NCBI RefSeq assembly: GCF_020911925.1
Contig: NZ_CP087134.1
Span: 186,001-250,000, forward strand
Length of the DNA: 64,000 nt
Origin: Flavobacterium cupriresistens
GTDB lineage: Bacteria > Bacteroidota > Bacteroidia > Flavobacteriales > Flavobacteriaceae
Direction: 5' to 3'
Part shown: piece after piece, positions 1-8,455 of the stretch
How positions within the stretch are numbered: position 1 is the stretch's first letter
Layout of the letters: every line of letters begins with the position of its first letter
Position numbers and translations under genes: made by a program
The notes under the pieces: generated by a model
Database searches by the model: none
What the model saw: the letters and a program-made list of their open reading frames with translations, nothing else
What the model was told of the DNA's origin: nothing

Positions 1-1
1 A

Positions 2-196
2 CAACGTGAGACTTTCAAATCGTTGTCTAAAAACACTTACGAACTAATCAAAGCATCCGGTGCATCTCAGCCTGTTTATTACCAATATTGCCCTATGGCA
101 GATGCCAATTGGTTGAGTAAAGAAAAAGCCGTTAAGAATCCATACTATGGTTCATCGATGCTGACTTGCGGAAATGTGGTAGAAACGATCAAATAA
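2..196 (+). CDS. DUF3347-like protein, C-terminal fragment
   Basis: Only the last 64 codons are present; the gene begins before the window. The frame opens at base 2 and ends at TAA 194-196. The segment contains PVYYQYCPMADANWLSKEKA, then NPYYGSSMLTCGNVVET, which resembles the C-terminal end of DUF3347 proteins, a periplasmic family often found beside copper-export genes in Bacteroidota. The conserved Cys of YCPMA and the Cys near the end (LTCG) could bind metal, but that is inferred. It sits 2 nt upstream of the HMA-AraC gene, so the two are probably co-transcribed and part of one copper-response unit. Confidence 0.7.
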   Translation, partial: QRETFKSLSKNTYELIKASGASQPVYYQYCPMADANWLSKEKAVKNPYYGSSMLTCGNVVETIK

Positions 197-198
197 AG

Positions 199-759
199 AT
201 GAAGCTCTATATCAAAAACATGGTATGCAGCAGATGTAAAATGGTTGTGAAGTCTGAGTTTGAAAAACTCGGGCTTCCAACTATTTCTGTAGAATTAGGT
301 GAAGTTGAATTAAAAGACGCGATCACAGAAAATCAAAAAGAAGCTTTACTCCATAAGCTAAACGCCTTAGGTTTTGATTTGATTGATGACAAAAAAAGCA
401 AAACGATCGAAAAGATCAAAACCCTTATTATCGATCTGGTCCATCATAAAAACAATGAACTCAAAATCAACCTATCCGATTATCTGGTCGAAAACCTCAA
501 CCAGGATTACAGTACGCTCAGTAATTTATTCTCGGAAATAGAAAACACCACTATCGAAAAGTATTTCATCAGCCAAAAAATAGAAAAAGTAAAAGAACTA
601 CTGATTTACAATGAACTTTCGTTAAGCGAAATCGCCGATTTACTCAATTATAGTAATGTGGCACATTTAAGCAATCAGTTTAAAAAAATTACAGGTTTTA
701 CGCCTACCTATTTTAAGCAGTTGAAAGACAAGAAACGTATTCAGATTGAGAATTTGTAA
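199..759 (+). CDS. HMA-domain AraC-type transcriptional regulator
   Basis: This 186-aa protein is probably a metal-sensing one-component regulator. Residues 1-65 look like a heavy-metal-associated (HMA) fold with the metal-binding pair in NMVCSRC (C10 and C13). Residues about 115-180 are an AraC-type DNA-binding region with two helix-turn-helix stretches (LSLSEIADLLNY, then LSNQFKKITGFTP). I chose ATG 199, 2 nt after the upstream stop, because an earlier ATG at 166 would add 11 residues overlapping the upstream gene. It directly precedes the copper ATPase gene in the same orientation. Binding copper through the CXXC and activating copA is inferred from architecture and context; other soft metals such as silver or cadmium are possible. 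Confidence 0.8.
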   Translation: MKLYIKNMVCSRCKMVVKSEFEKLGLPTISVELGEVELKDAITENQKEALLHKLNALGFDLIDDKKSKTIEKIKTLIIDLVHHKNNELKINLSDYLVENLNQDYSTLSNLFSEIENTTIEKYFISQKIEKVKELLIYNELSLSEIADLLNYSNVAHLSNQFKKITGFTPTYFKQLKDKKRIQIENL

Positions 760-804
760 GCATTAATACAACCACAAGGTTCACAAAGGTTTACGCAAAA
801 ATTC

Positions 805-874
805 TAAACCATATAAGTAATATAAGTTCATTCAAATTAAAACTTACATTTTCTTATATTACTTATATGGTTTA
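805..874. repeat. 22-bp perfect inverted repeat
   Basis: Bases 805-826 are the exact reverse complement of 853-874, with a 26-nt AT-rich loop. There is no T-run after the stem, so it does not look like a typical intrinsic terminator, though it may act in RNA 3'-end formation for the regulator transcript. The core reads CATATAAGTAATATAAG. Confidence 0.75.
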
Positions 875-998
875 AAAATATCATGTTTATTTATTTTGAA
901 CGCACAAAGTTTTCCAGACCAAGCTTTGCGGACTTTGCGTTTTTACAAAGCCCAGCATATCAAAAAAAAACCTTGCGCCCTTTGCGGTTAAATAAAAT

Positions 999-1055
999 TT
1001 TGTAAATCTTACAAATCATACTCAAAATTATACAACAAGAAGTAACCGTTACTTC
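999..1055. promoter_or_regulatory. Two dyad symmetries upstream of copA, operator candidates
   Basis: The first dyad has 7-bp arms (TTTGTAA 999-1005 and TTACAAA 1009-1015). The second is a perfect 8-bp palindrome with a 1-nt centre, GAAGTAAC-C-GTTACTTC at 1039-1055, which ends 35 nt before the copA ATG. Their position suits binding sites for a copper-responsive regulator such as the HMA-AraC protein upstream. The assignment is inferred. Confidence 0.4.
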
Positions 1056-1090
1056 GGAAATTTGCATTGTAATATTAAAAGAACAAAGCA

Positions 1091-3625
1091 ATGACACATC
1101 AATATATAATTTCAGGAATGTCCTGTAATGGTTGCCGCACCAAGGTTGAAAACACTTTAAACACGATTGAAGGCGTTCAGGCCGTCGTGACTTTAAATCC
1201 ACAAACGGCAACGATCACAATGGACAAACATGTTGCGACAGAAAAATTTCAAGAAGTTTTAACTGCAGCCGGAAAATATACCATTGAAATGAAATCGTCG
1301 AAAGACACTGAAGAACCAACCGTTAAATCTTGCTGTTCTTCTAAAAATGGACAGGAGCATAAAAATCACGAACAAAAAAAAACGACTGTTATCCCGCATA
1401 ACGCTACAGGAGTCTTTTATTGTCCAATGCATTGCGAAGGAGACAAAACTTACAACAAAGCAGGAGATTGTCCGGTCTGTGGTATGGACTTAGTACCACA
1501 GATTGCCATCACCCATACGCAGTTTACCTGCCCGATGCATCCGGAAATTATTTCGGATGAACCCGGTGACTGTCCTATTTGTGGAATGGATTTGGTTCCG
1601 ATGCAAGCTTCAGAAAATGATGAAAACAAAAGCTATTTAGATTTACTAAAAAAAATGAAGATTGCCGTATTATTTACGCTACCCCTCTTTATTATTTCGA
1701 TGTCGGAAATGATTCCGAACAATCCGCTTTACAAATTAATGTCTATTGAAAATTGGAATTGGGTTCAATTCTTTTTTTCGATTCCGGTGCTTTTTTATGC
1801 CGGCTGGATGTTCTTCGTTCGTGCCTGGAAATCAATTCTTACTTGGAATCTGAACATGTTTACTCTGATCGGAATCGGAACCAGCGTTGCTTTTTTGTTC
1901 AGTATTGCCGGAATGTTTTTTCCGGATATTTTTCCCGCAGAATTCAAATCACACCACGGAACGATTCATTTGTATTTTGAAGCCGCAACCGTTATTATAA
2001 CTTTAGTTCTACTCGGACAATTGTTGGAAGCAAAAGCACACGGACAAACCAACGGCGCGATCAAAGAATTATTAAAATTGGCACCAACCGAGGCCACTCT
2101 GGTAGAAAATGGAGTAGACAAAGTAATCTCTATTCACAACATCAAAAAAGGAGATCTATTACGTGTAAAACCGGGAGAAAAAATTCCGGTAGACGGAAAA
2201 ATCACTTCAGGTGAAAGCAATATCGACGAATCGATGATCACCGGAGAGCCAATTCCGGTGGATAAAAAAATCGGTGATGCTGTCATTTATGGAACGATAA
2301 ACGGAACCAAATCATTTGTTATGATTGCCGAAAAAGTAGGTTCAGAAACCATGCTTTCACAGATCATTCAAATGGTAAATGATGCCAGCCGTTCGAGAGC
2401 ACCAATTCAGAAATTAGCCGATAAAGTCGCTAAATATTTTGTACCTACTGTCGTATTAATTTCGATTCTAACTTTTATCGCTTGGGCGAAATTTGGTCCG
2501 GAACCCGCTTATGTGTACGGATTAATCAATGCAATTGCCGTTTTAATTATTGCCTGTCCATGTGCTTTAGGACTAGCCACTCCAATGTCGGTTATGGTGG
2601 GTGTGGGTAAAGGAGCTCAATTGGGTATTCTAATTAAAAATGCGGAAGCGTTAGAGAACATGAACAAAATCGATGTTCTGATTACGGATAAAACCGGAAC
2701 CATTACAGAAGGAAAACCGTCAGTTGAAAAAATTTATGCTGTAGATAACGATGTTGATTTATTATTACAAAGTATCGCTTCGCTAAATCAATACAGTGAG
2801 CATCCTTTGGCACAAGCCGTTGTAAATTTCGCAAAAGCTAAAAATAGTACCACAGTAGAAGTTCCGGATTTTGAAACTATTGCCGGAAAAGGAGTTTTGG
2901 GAACAGTTAATGCTAAAAAAGTAGCGCTGGGAAATAAAAAACTGATGCTTCAGGTTAAAGCTTCCATTTCTGAAGCTATTGAGAACAAGATCATCGCAGA
3001 ACAAAACTTAGGCAAAACGGTCTCTTATATCGCAATTGACCAAACTGTTTTGGGTTATGTAACCATTACAGATGCCATCAAAGAAAACAGTGCCAAAGCA
3101 ATCAAAGCCTTAATTGATCAAGGTGTTGAAGTGATTATGTTAACCGGTGACAATCATAATACCGCAAAAGCAGTAGCAGATCATTTGCATTTGACTTCCT
3201 TTAAAGCCGATTGTTTACCGGAAGACAAACTAAAAGAAATTCAACGTTTGCAAGCCGAAGGAAAAATTGTGGCCATGGCGGGAGACGGAATCAACGATGC
3301 TCCGGCTTTAGCACAATCCAATATCGGAATTGCCATGGGAACCGGAACCGATGTTGCTATAGAAAGTGCCAAAATAACCTTGGTGAAAGGAGATCTTAAC
3401 GGAATTGTTAAGGCCAAAAACCTCAGCCACGGTGTAATGTCAAACATCAAACAAAACTTGTTTTTTGCCTTTATATACAATGTCTTAGGGGTGCCAATTG
3501 CAGCAGGAATTTTATATCCGTTTTTTGGAATTCTGCTTTCGCCTATGTTGGCGGCCTTAGCAATGAGTCTGAGCTCCGTATCTGTAATCGTAAATGCGTT
3601 GCGATTGCGAAATTTAAAACTTTAA
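1091..3625 (+). CDS. copA: Copper-exporting P1B-type ATPase (CopA-like)
   Basis: This 844-aa inner-membrane pump should use ATP to move Cu(I), or Ag(I), out of the cytoplasm. The N-terminus has an HMA domain (residues 1-67, GMSCNGC with C12/C15), a Cys/His-rich linker (CC at 81-82), and two zinc-knuckle-like heavy-metal-binding modules with the YCPMH...CPVCGMDL pattern (110-136 and 146-171). The catalytic core has the transmembrane metal motif CPC (489-491), the phosphorylation motif DKTGT (533-537) and the hinge motif GDGIND (731-736). The CPC motif and N-terminal Cys sites point to a monovalent-copper pump. The start is ATG 1091. The oxidase gene follows after 6 nt, so the two are almost certainly one operon. 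Confidence 0.93.
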   Translation: MTHQYIISGMSCNGCRTKVENTLNTIEGVQAVVTLNPQTATITMDKHVATEKFQEVLTAAGKYTIEMKSSKDTEEPTVKSCCSSKNGQEHKNHEQKKTTVIPHNATGVFYCPMHCEGDKTYNKAGDCPVCGMDLVPQIAITHTQFTCPMHPEIISDEPGDCPICGMDLVPMQASENDENKSYLDLLKKMKIAVLFTLPLFIISMSEMIPNNPLYKLMSIENWNWVQFFFSIPVLFYAGWMFFVRAWKSILTWNLNMFTLIGIGTSVAFLFSIAGMFFPDIFPAEFKSHHGTIHLYFEAATVIITLVLLGQLLEAKAHGQTNGAIKELLKLAPTEATLVENGVDKVISIHNIKKGDLLRVKPGEKIPVDGKITSGESNIDESMITGEPIPVDKKIGDAVIYGTINGTKSFVMIAEKVGSETMLSQIIQMVNDASRSRAPIQKLADKVAKYFVPTVVLISILTFIAWAKFGPEPAYVYGLINAIAVLIIACPCALGLATPMSVMVGVGKGAQLGILIKNAEALENMNKIDVLITDKTGTITEGKPSVEKIYAVDNDVDLLLQSIASLNQYSEHPLAQAVVNFAKAKNSTTVEVPDFETIAGKGVLGTVNAKKVALGNKKLMLQVKASISEAIENKIIAEQNLGKTVSYIAIDQTVLGYVTITDAIKENSAKAIKALIDQGVEVIMLTGDNHNTAKAVADHLHLTSFKADCLPEDKLKEIQRLQAEGKIVAMAGDGINDAPALAQSNIGIAMGTGTDVAIESAKITLVKGDLNGIVKAKNLSHGVMSNIKQNLFFAFIYNVLGVPIAAGILYPFFGILLSPMLAALAMSLSSVSVIVNALRLRNLKL

Positions 3626-3631
3626 ACTCTT

Positions 3632-5866
3632 ATGAAAGCTTACTATATTATTTTAGCCTTTTTTGTTATTGTAACTGTAAAAGCCCAAAAAGTGGTGCGC
3701 TATGATCTGTACGTACGCGATACAATCGTCAACTTTTCCGGAAAGGAAAAACACGCTTTTGCCGTAAACGGTCAGATTCCAATGCCAACGCTAACTTTTA
3801 CAGAAGGAGATACTGCCGAAATTTATGTGCATAACGAATTAAAAGAAAACACTTCATTGCATTGGCACGGTTTATTTTTGCCCAATAAAGAAGACGGTGT
3901 TCCGTATTTAACTCAAATGCCGATTGCACCAAAAACAACGCACAAGTACAGTTTCCCTATTATACAAAACGGGACGTATTGGTACCACAGTCATTCCGGA
4001 CTTCAGGAACAAGTGGGGTTGTACGGACTTTTTATCATCAATAAAAAGAAAGACGATCCAACTTTCAGAAAAGGTATTGACGATTTACCAACGGTTCCGG
4101 TTATTTTGAGTGAATGGACCGATTTGAAACCCGAGAATGTACAACGAATGCTACACAACGCCAACGATTGGTTTGCTATAAAAAAAGGAACCACACAGAG
4201 TTATGCCGAAGCCATCAAACAAGGACACTTTTCGACCAAAGTCACGAACGAATGGAAACGAATGAATGCGATGGATGTAAGTGATGTCTATTATGAGAAG
4301 TTTTTAATCAATGGAAAAAATGAAGACCAGCTTTCACAATTCAAACCTGGAGAAAAAGTAAGACTTCGAATTGCAAACGGAGGAGCCTCCAGCTATTTTT
4401 GGCTGACTTACGGAGGTGGAAAAATAACAGTCGTGGCCAGCGATGGTAACGATGTTGAACCCGTAGAAGTCGATCGTCTGATTATTGCCGTTTCTGAAAC
4501 CTATGACATTGTAGTTACCATTCCCGAAGACAATAAATCCTTTGCTTTTTTGGCTACAGCCGAAGATAGAACAGGCGCAGCTTCTTTATATTTAGGTAAT
4601 GGAATTAAACAACCGATCGCTCCTCTTCCGAAATTGAAATATTTTGAAGGTATGAAAATGATGAACGACATGATGAAAATGAATGGTGACATGAATGATA
4701 TGGGTATGAATATGACATTGAACAAAATGGATATGAATGCCGTCATGTATCCTGAAATTACAGGCGAAGAGGAAACAGCAAAGCCAATGGACCATTCGCA
4801 ACATAATAGGGAAGGAATGCAAATGGCAACTGACAGCACCGAAACTGCCGAAATTGTTACGTTGAATTACGGAATGCTAAAATCACCGACTAAAACAACG
4901 CTTCCAAAAGACGCACCCGTAAAAGAATTACGTTTTGAATTGTCCGGAAACATGAACCGTTATGTATGGAGTCTGGACAATAAAGTAATTTCTGAAACCG
5001 ACAAAATCTTAATTAAAAAAGGCGAAACCGTTCGAATTGTATTGTACAACGGATCAATGATGCGCCATCCGATGCATTTACACGGGCATGATTTTAGAAT
5101 CCTGAACGAACATGGTGACTATTCGCCCCTAAAAAACGTAATTGACATCATGCCAATGGAAACCGATACAATCGAATTTCAAGCGAATGCAGATGGCGAT
5201 TGGTTTTTTCACTGTCATATTTTATACCATATGATGGCTGGAATGGGACGTATTTTCAGTTATGAAAATTCAGCACCGAACCCGTTGATTAAAGACCCGA
5301 AAATGGCCTACAAAATGCTAAAAATGGACGATAGAATGTTTCATTTTATGGCAGAAAATGACTTTGCTAGCAACGGAAATGATGGGGAAGCCATGTTCAG
5401 CAACACCCGCTGGAGCATTGGAACCGAATGGAGATTGGGTTACAACGATCGTCACGGTTACGAAACCGAAACCCATATTGGACGCTACATCGGAAAAAAT
5501 CAAATGTTGATGCCTTTCATTGGTTTTGACTGGCGCTACAGAAAAATGGGAATGGACGAACAAGAACAAAACCTTTTCGGACAAAAAAACACAAAAGACA
5601 ATCGTTCTGTTTTTAGTGCCGGTTTAGAATACACCCTACCCATGTTGGTAAAAGCGCAAGTTGAAGTGTATACGGATGGAAATGTTCGTTTCCAATTGGA
5701 ACGAAAAGATATTCCGTTATCCAGACGTTTGCGAATGAATTTAATGTGGAATACAGATAAGGAATATATGGCCGGATTGAAATACATTGCAACGCGAAAC
5801 TTAGGAATCACGACGCATTATGACAGTGATATGGGTGTTGGATTTGGTGTTAATTTGAATTATTAA
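3632..5866 (+). CDS. Multicopper oxidase fused to CopB-like outer membrane barrel
   Basis: This 744-aa exported protein appears to join two copper-resistance modules that are separate proteins (CopA/PcoA and CopB/PcoB) in proteobacteria. After a signal peptide (1-18) come cupredoxin domains with all four copper signatures: LHWHG (76-80), WYHSHSG (117-123), HPMHLHGH (479-486) and HCHILYHMMAGM (527-538, with C528, H533 and M538 as type 1 ligands). Residues 341-372 and 386-398 are Met/His-rich, typical of copper-binding oxidases. From about 565 to 744 the sequence changes to aromatic, alternating strands ending in ...GVGFGVNLNY, resembling the CopB/PcoB barrel. Cu(I) oxidation is the likely activity; barrel function and outer-membrane location are inferred. 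Confidence 0.85.
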   Translation: MKAYYIILAFFVIVTVKAQKVVRYDLYVRDTIVNFSGKEKHAFAVNGQIPMPTLTFTEGDTAEIYVHNELKENTSLHWHGLFLPNKEDGVPYLTQMPIAPKTTHKYSFPIIQNGTYWYHSHSGLQEQVGLYGLFIINKKKDDPTFRKGIDDLPTVPVILSEWTDLKPENVQRMLHNANDWFAIKKGTTQSYAEAIKQGHFSTKVTNEWKRMNAMDVSDVYYEKFLINGKNEDQLSQFKPGEKVRLRIANGGASSYFWLTYGGGKITVVASDGNDVEPVEVDRLIIAVSETYDIVVTIPEDNKSFAFLATAEDRTGAASLYLGNGIKQPIAPLPKLKYFEGMKMMNDMMKMNGDMNDMGMNMTLNKMDMNAVMYPEITGEEETAKPMDHSQHNREGMQMATDSTETAEIVTLNYGMLKSPTKTTLPKDAPVKELRFELSGNMNRYVWSLDNKVISETDKILIKKGETVRIVLYNGSMMRHPMHLHGHDFRILNEHGDYSPLKNVIDIMPMETDTIEFQANADGDWFFHCHILYHMMAGMGRIFSYENSAPNPLIKDPKMAYKMLKMDDRMFHFMAENDFASNGNDGEAMFSNTRWSIGTEWRLGYNDRHGYETETHIGRYIGKNQMLMPFIGFDWRYRKMGMDEQEQNLFGQKNTKDNRSVFSAGLEYTLPMLVKAQVEVYTDGNVRFQLERKDIPLSRRLRMNLMWNTDKEYMAGLKYIATRNLGITTHYDSDMGVGFGVNLNY

Positions 5867-5984
5867 TAGTAGTTTTTTTAACCATGTAAGTTAATAAGTT
5901 TGCTTAGAACATTAAGGGTTAAGGCTTCTAAATCAAAAAAAAGAAAACAACAATTTTATTTATTCATTCGGTTTGAATTGGCAT

Positions 5985-5992
5985 TAATTTTG
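5985..5992 (+). promoter_or_regulatory. -7 element TAATTTTG
   Basis: Matches the Bacteroidota -7 consensus TAnnTTTG, 36 nt upstream of the small membrane-protein gene at 6029. No convincing -33 TTG was found at the usual spacing. Confidence 0.4.
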
Positions 5993-6028
5993 ACAAAGCA
6001 CATAAACAATTAACCCAAATCAAATTAC

Positions 6029-6340
6029 ATGTCCGGAATTATCCTCTTTTTATTAGTCACTTCACCACTAATTTTTCAAATACTATTTGGAAGAAAAGCT
6101 ATCGCAGAAAGCATAAAATTAAATTTATCTCAAGTGTGTTTGATTAGTTTTATTTCACAAATTGTATTTTTTTTCTTAGCCTCTGAAATCCTTAGTTCTA
6201 ATTTAGAGGGACGATCTCATTGTGGGATGCCTTTTGTTGGATTATTAGTTTTAAACTTCTTTTTTATAATCGTTTTATTCATAACAATGTTAATTCAATT
6301 TTTCATAAAAAGGTCGTATGACTCTGAGGAACAAGAATAA
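6029..6340 (+). CDS. Small integral membrane protein, unknown function
   Basis: I do not recognise this 103-aa protein. It has three predicted hydrophobic spans (about 1-18, 30-50 and 68-92), a polar loop with LEGRSHCGMP between the second and third, and a charged C-terminus (KRSYDSEEQE). A -7-like TAATTTTG lies upstream, so it is likely transcribed separately from the copper operon, although it lies just downstream in the same direction. No motif supports a role in metal handling. Confidence 0.6.
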   Translation: MSGIILFLLVTSPLIFQILFGRKAIAESIKLNLSQVCLISFISQIVFFFLASEILSSNLEGRSHCGMPFVGLLVLNFFFIIVLFITMLIQFFIKRSYDSEEQE

Positions 6341-6444
6341 AAAAACAGATTCAAGACTGTTCACATTTTACATTTTAACATCTGACAATTCACATTTACA
6401 AAAACATTAACAATACACTTATTCTTACGAACCGAAAATCCTTT

Positions 6445-6452
6445 TATATTTG
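6445..6452 (+). promoter_or_regulatory. -7 element TATATTTG
   Basis: Matches TAnnTTTG, 43 nt upstream of the start of the Lys/Cys-rich mini-protein gene. No clear -33 element. Confidence 0.5.
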
Positions 6453-6495
6453 ATTCGTTCAAAAACAGAATCATCAACTTTCAAAAACACAAAAA

Positions 6496-6684
6496 ATGAC
6501 AAAAGTAATTACAGTATTGACCGTTGCTTTATTTTCAGTTGGTATATCAGCTCAGGAAACTAAACCGGCAGCTAAAAAAGAAACAGCAGCAAAAACAACA
6601 AGCAAAGAAAAATCTAAATCTGACGCAAAAACTTGTGACATGTCTAAAAAAGACAGTAAAAAATGTTGCTCTAAAAAGAAGTAA
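6496..6684 (+). CDS. Tiny exported Lys/Ala-rich protein with C-terminal cysteines
   Basis: This 62-aa protein has a signal peptide ending near VGISAQE (about residue 20). The mature part is dominated by Lys, Ala, Ser and Thr and ends in a Cys cluster (KTCDMSKKDSKKCCSKKK, with CC near the end). It has its own -7 element and is followed by a strong terminator, so it is a real single-gene unit. The Cys-Met-Cys-Cys pattern and its position after the copper genes suggest a periplasmic metal-binding peptide, but there is no family evidence. It could instead be a general abundant basic envelope protein. Confidence 0.7.
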   Translation: MTKVITVLTVALFSVGISAQETKPAAKKETAAKTTSKEKSKSDAKTCDMSKKDSKKCCSKKK

Positions 6685-6706
6685 TCTTTGTTAATTTCAA
6701 AAAGAA

Positions 6707-6742
6707 AAGCCGTTTCATAATTCATGAAACGGCTTCGTTTTT
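6707..6742 (+). terminator. Rho-independent terminator
   Basis: 12-bp perfect stem (6707-6718 with 6724-6735, AAGCCGTTTCAT arm), 5-nt loop, followed by CGTTTTTT. It ends the mini-protein transcript. Confidence 0.85.
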
Positions 6743-6828
6743 TATATATTTTACTTCCAGGCAAAGCTATTCAAAAACCTCCTCACCTTTGTGCCTCTGT
6801 ACCTTTGAACCTCCACTCAAAAAAAAAC

Positions 6829-7281
6829 CTACTTTAACCTAACACTCCACTCAAAATCCATTTCTGAGACCTGAACGCCTTCTTCGTTGGTACCTATAGA
6901 TTTCATCCAGAAAGTTTGTCCTTCTCCGGTTGCAATAGTTTGCTGAATCGCTTCGGCTATTAAATGCCCGTCGTTACAGGCAAATGTAATTCGGCCTGTT
7001 GCCTTTTTAGTGAAGTTCCCTTTGTTGTTGGCTACTAACATAGAAATCTTTCTTCCGCTTTCCTGAATTTGAGAAATCACCAAAGCGCCTGTTGTTAGCT
7101 CAGCCGCCATTGCCTGAACTGCAAAATACATCGAACTAAACGGATTCTGATTAATCCAACGGTGCTTTACACTTACGATACAACTGTCTTTGTCGATTGC
7201 TTTTACCCGAACGCCACAAATGAACGCTGAGGGTAACTTGAATAATACAAATTTGTTGAGTTTGGAAACTGAAACTGCCAT
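6829..7281 (-). CDS. DUF4442 hotdog-fold protein (possible thioesterase)
   Basis: This 150-aa protein resembles DUF4442 members, which have the hotdog fold of acyl-CoA thioesterases. Features include NPFSSMYFAVQAMAAELTTG near residues 48-67, the usual hotdog central-helix region, and a C-terminal run of alternating strands (VQVSEMDFEWSVRLK). I chose the ATG at 7281 (MAVSVSKLNKF) because the longer frame adds a low-complexity lead with no family similarity. It is a single-gene unit convergent with the mini-protein gene. The true substrate is unknown; DUF4442 members are annotated only by fold. Confidence 0.7.
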   Translation of the reverse strand: MAVSVSKLNKFVLFKLPSAFICGVRVKAIDKDSCIVSVKHRWINQNPFSSMYFAVQAMAAELTTGALVISQIQESGRKISMLVANNKGNFTKKATGRITFACNDGHLIAEAIQQTIATGEGQTFWMKSIGTNEEGVQVSEMDFEWSVRLK

Positions 7282-7476
7282 ATTATTTATTTTTTTATGT
7301 AAAAATACAAAAAAACTATGCACGCACAATAAATTCTTCTTACTTTCCTACAATAGCCGTAAACACTGGGATTAGCACTGATTTTCAAGCTTTCTAATGT
7401 GCATTCAAAACCTTATACATGTTAAAATTTTGTTAACATTTGGTACTATGCAAAACAAGATACTGTCTTTTGGATA

Positions 7477-7484
7477 TATATTTG
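7477..7484 (+). promoter_or_regulatory. -7 element TATATTTG
   Basis: Matches TAnnTTTG, 28 nt before the DUF4870 gene start at 7513. The surrounding gap is otherwise featureless. Confidence 0.5.
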
Positions 7485-7512
7485 CATAAGAAATTACTAT
7501 ATACTTTTAATC

Positions 7513-7992
7513 ATGGAAACATCAACACCACTCATCATGGAAACAACATCAGAAAAGAACACTGCAACGTTCACACATCTTAGTGCATTAAGTCAATATA
7601 TTATTCCATTTGGGAATTATATTTTTCCAATCCTGATCTGGACGGGTTACAAAGACAAATCAGAATTTGTAAACCACCACGGAAAACAGGTATTGAATTT
7701 TCAATTGAGTTTATTGCTTTACACTTTGATTCTGGCTTTAATTGCAATTCCGATTTTCATCAGTGTCGTATTGCAAAATATTCCGATCGAAGCTTTTCTT
7801 TACAATGACAACTATGTAATCAGAAATTTCAACTTTGACGGGCATATCGGATTATTAAGCGTTGGAGCAACGGCGGTTTTACTTTTTGGAATGTTAAAAG
7901 TAGTAGAGTTCTTTTTAATCATTTATGCTTCTATAAAAACATCAAACGGAGAATATTACAAATACCCACTCACAATTCCTTTTATAAAGTAA
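7513..7992 (+). CDS. DUF4870 (Tic20-like) membrane protein
   Basis: This 159-aa protein has the DUF4870 pattern: a polar N-terminus, then SALSQYIIPFGNYIFPILIW and the conserved KSEFVNHHGKQVLNFQLS segment, with hydrophobic spans around 45-60, 70-95, 120-145. The family's biochemical role is unknown. Two in-frame ATGs are possible (7513 and 7537); I keep the first because it follows the -7 element at normal distance. It precedes the PadR-PspC-GIN genes by 128 nt, and such DUF4870 genes often neighbour PadR/PspC genes in flavobacteria, so a shared envelope-stress theme is plausible. Confidence 0.75.
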   Translation: METSTPLIMETTSEKNTATFTHLSALSQYIIPFGNYIFPILIWTGYKDKSEFVNHHGKQVLNFQLSLLLYTLILALIAIPIFISVVLQNIPIEAFLYNDNYVIRNFNFDGHIGLLSVGATAVLLFGMLKVVEFFLIIYASIKTSNGEYYKYPLTIPFIK

Positions 7993-8120
7993 TTGTAAAA
8001 GATTAAAAGTTATACGACAATACGAGCTAGTTCTAACAGAATAAATTCGAGATCAATCATCAATCAACCATCATCAATCAAAAAACGAATTGTTCAATCT
8101 AAAAAAAACAAAATGAAATT

Positions 8121-8453
8121 ATGAACATTGAAAACACAAAAGCACAGATGCGCAAAGGTGTTCTTGAGTTTTGCATCTTATCGGTATTAAAAGAAAAAGA
8201 CGCATATACATCAGAAATATTAGACACTTTAAAAAACGCCAAATTACTAGTTGTTGAAGGAACTGTTTATCCACTTTTAACTAGATTGAAAAACGACGGC
8301 TTACTTAATTATCGTTGGGAAGAATCAACTTCAGGACCACCACGAAAATATTATGGATTAACTGAAATAGGACAAACATTTTTAAACGAACTTAGCGGTA
8401 CCTGGACAGAATTGTCTGACGCCGTAAAACTAATCACCAATCAAAAACAATAG
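8121..8453 (+). CDS. PadR-family transcriptional regulator
   Basis: This 110-aa winged-helix protein begins MNIENTKAQMRKGVLEFCIL and contains the PadR core (EGTVYPLLTRLKNDGLL, then SGPPRKYYGLTEIG), in which the recognition helix is followed by the beta-wing. Length and motifs fit short-form PadR proteins. It is 2 nt upstream of the PspC-domain gene (stop 8453, next ATG 8456), so it heads the operon and probably regulates it. The inducing signal is unknown. Confidence 0.9.
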   Translation: MNIENTKAQMRKGVLEFCILSVLKEKDAYTSEILDTLKNAKLLVVEGTVYPLLTRLKNDGLLNYRWEESTSGPPRKYYGLTEIGQTFLNELSGTWTELSDAVKLITNQKQ

Positions 8454-8455
8454 TC

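Larger units (their letters stand above)
760..1090. other. Intergenic region with repeats and copA control region
   Basis: This gap between the regulator and copA has no credible gene. It holds a 22-bp perfect inverted repeat (805-826 with 853-874), short CTTTGCG/GCAAAGG-type repeats that recur in other gaps of the window (about 771-800 and 905-990), and two compact dyads just before copA. I could not place a clear -33/-7 promoter pair for copA. Confidence 0.5.

Noticed and set aside
805..874. Rho-independent terminator of the HMA-AraC gene
   Set aside because: No T-run follows the stem and the loop is 26 nt, so it does not fit the usual form.
4592..4822. 76-aa minus-strand His/Ile/Phe-rich ORF opposite the oxidase gene
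   Set aside because: Shadow of the Met/His-rich segment of the multicopper oxidase; no start context and no conservation signal.
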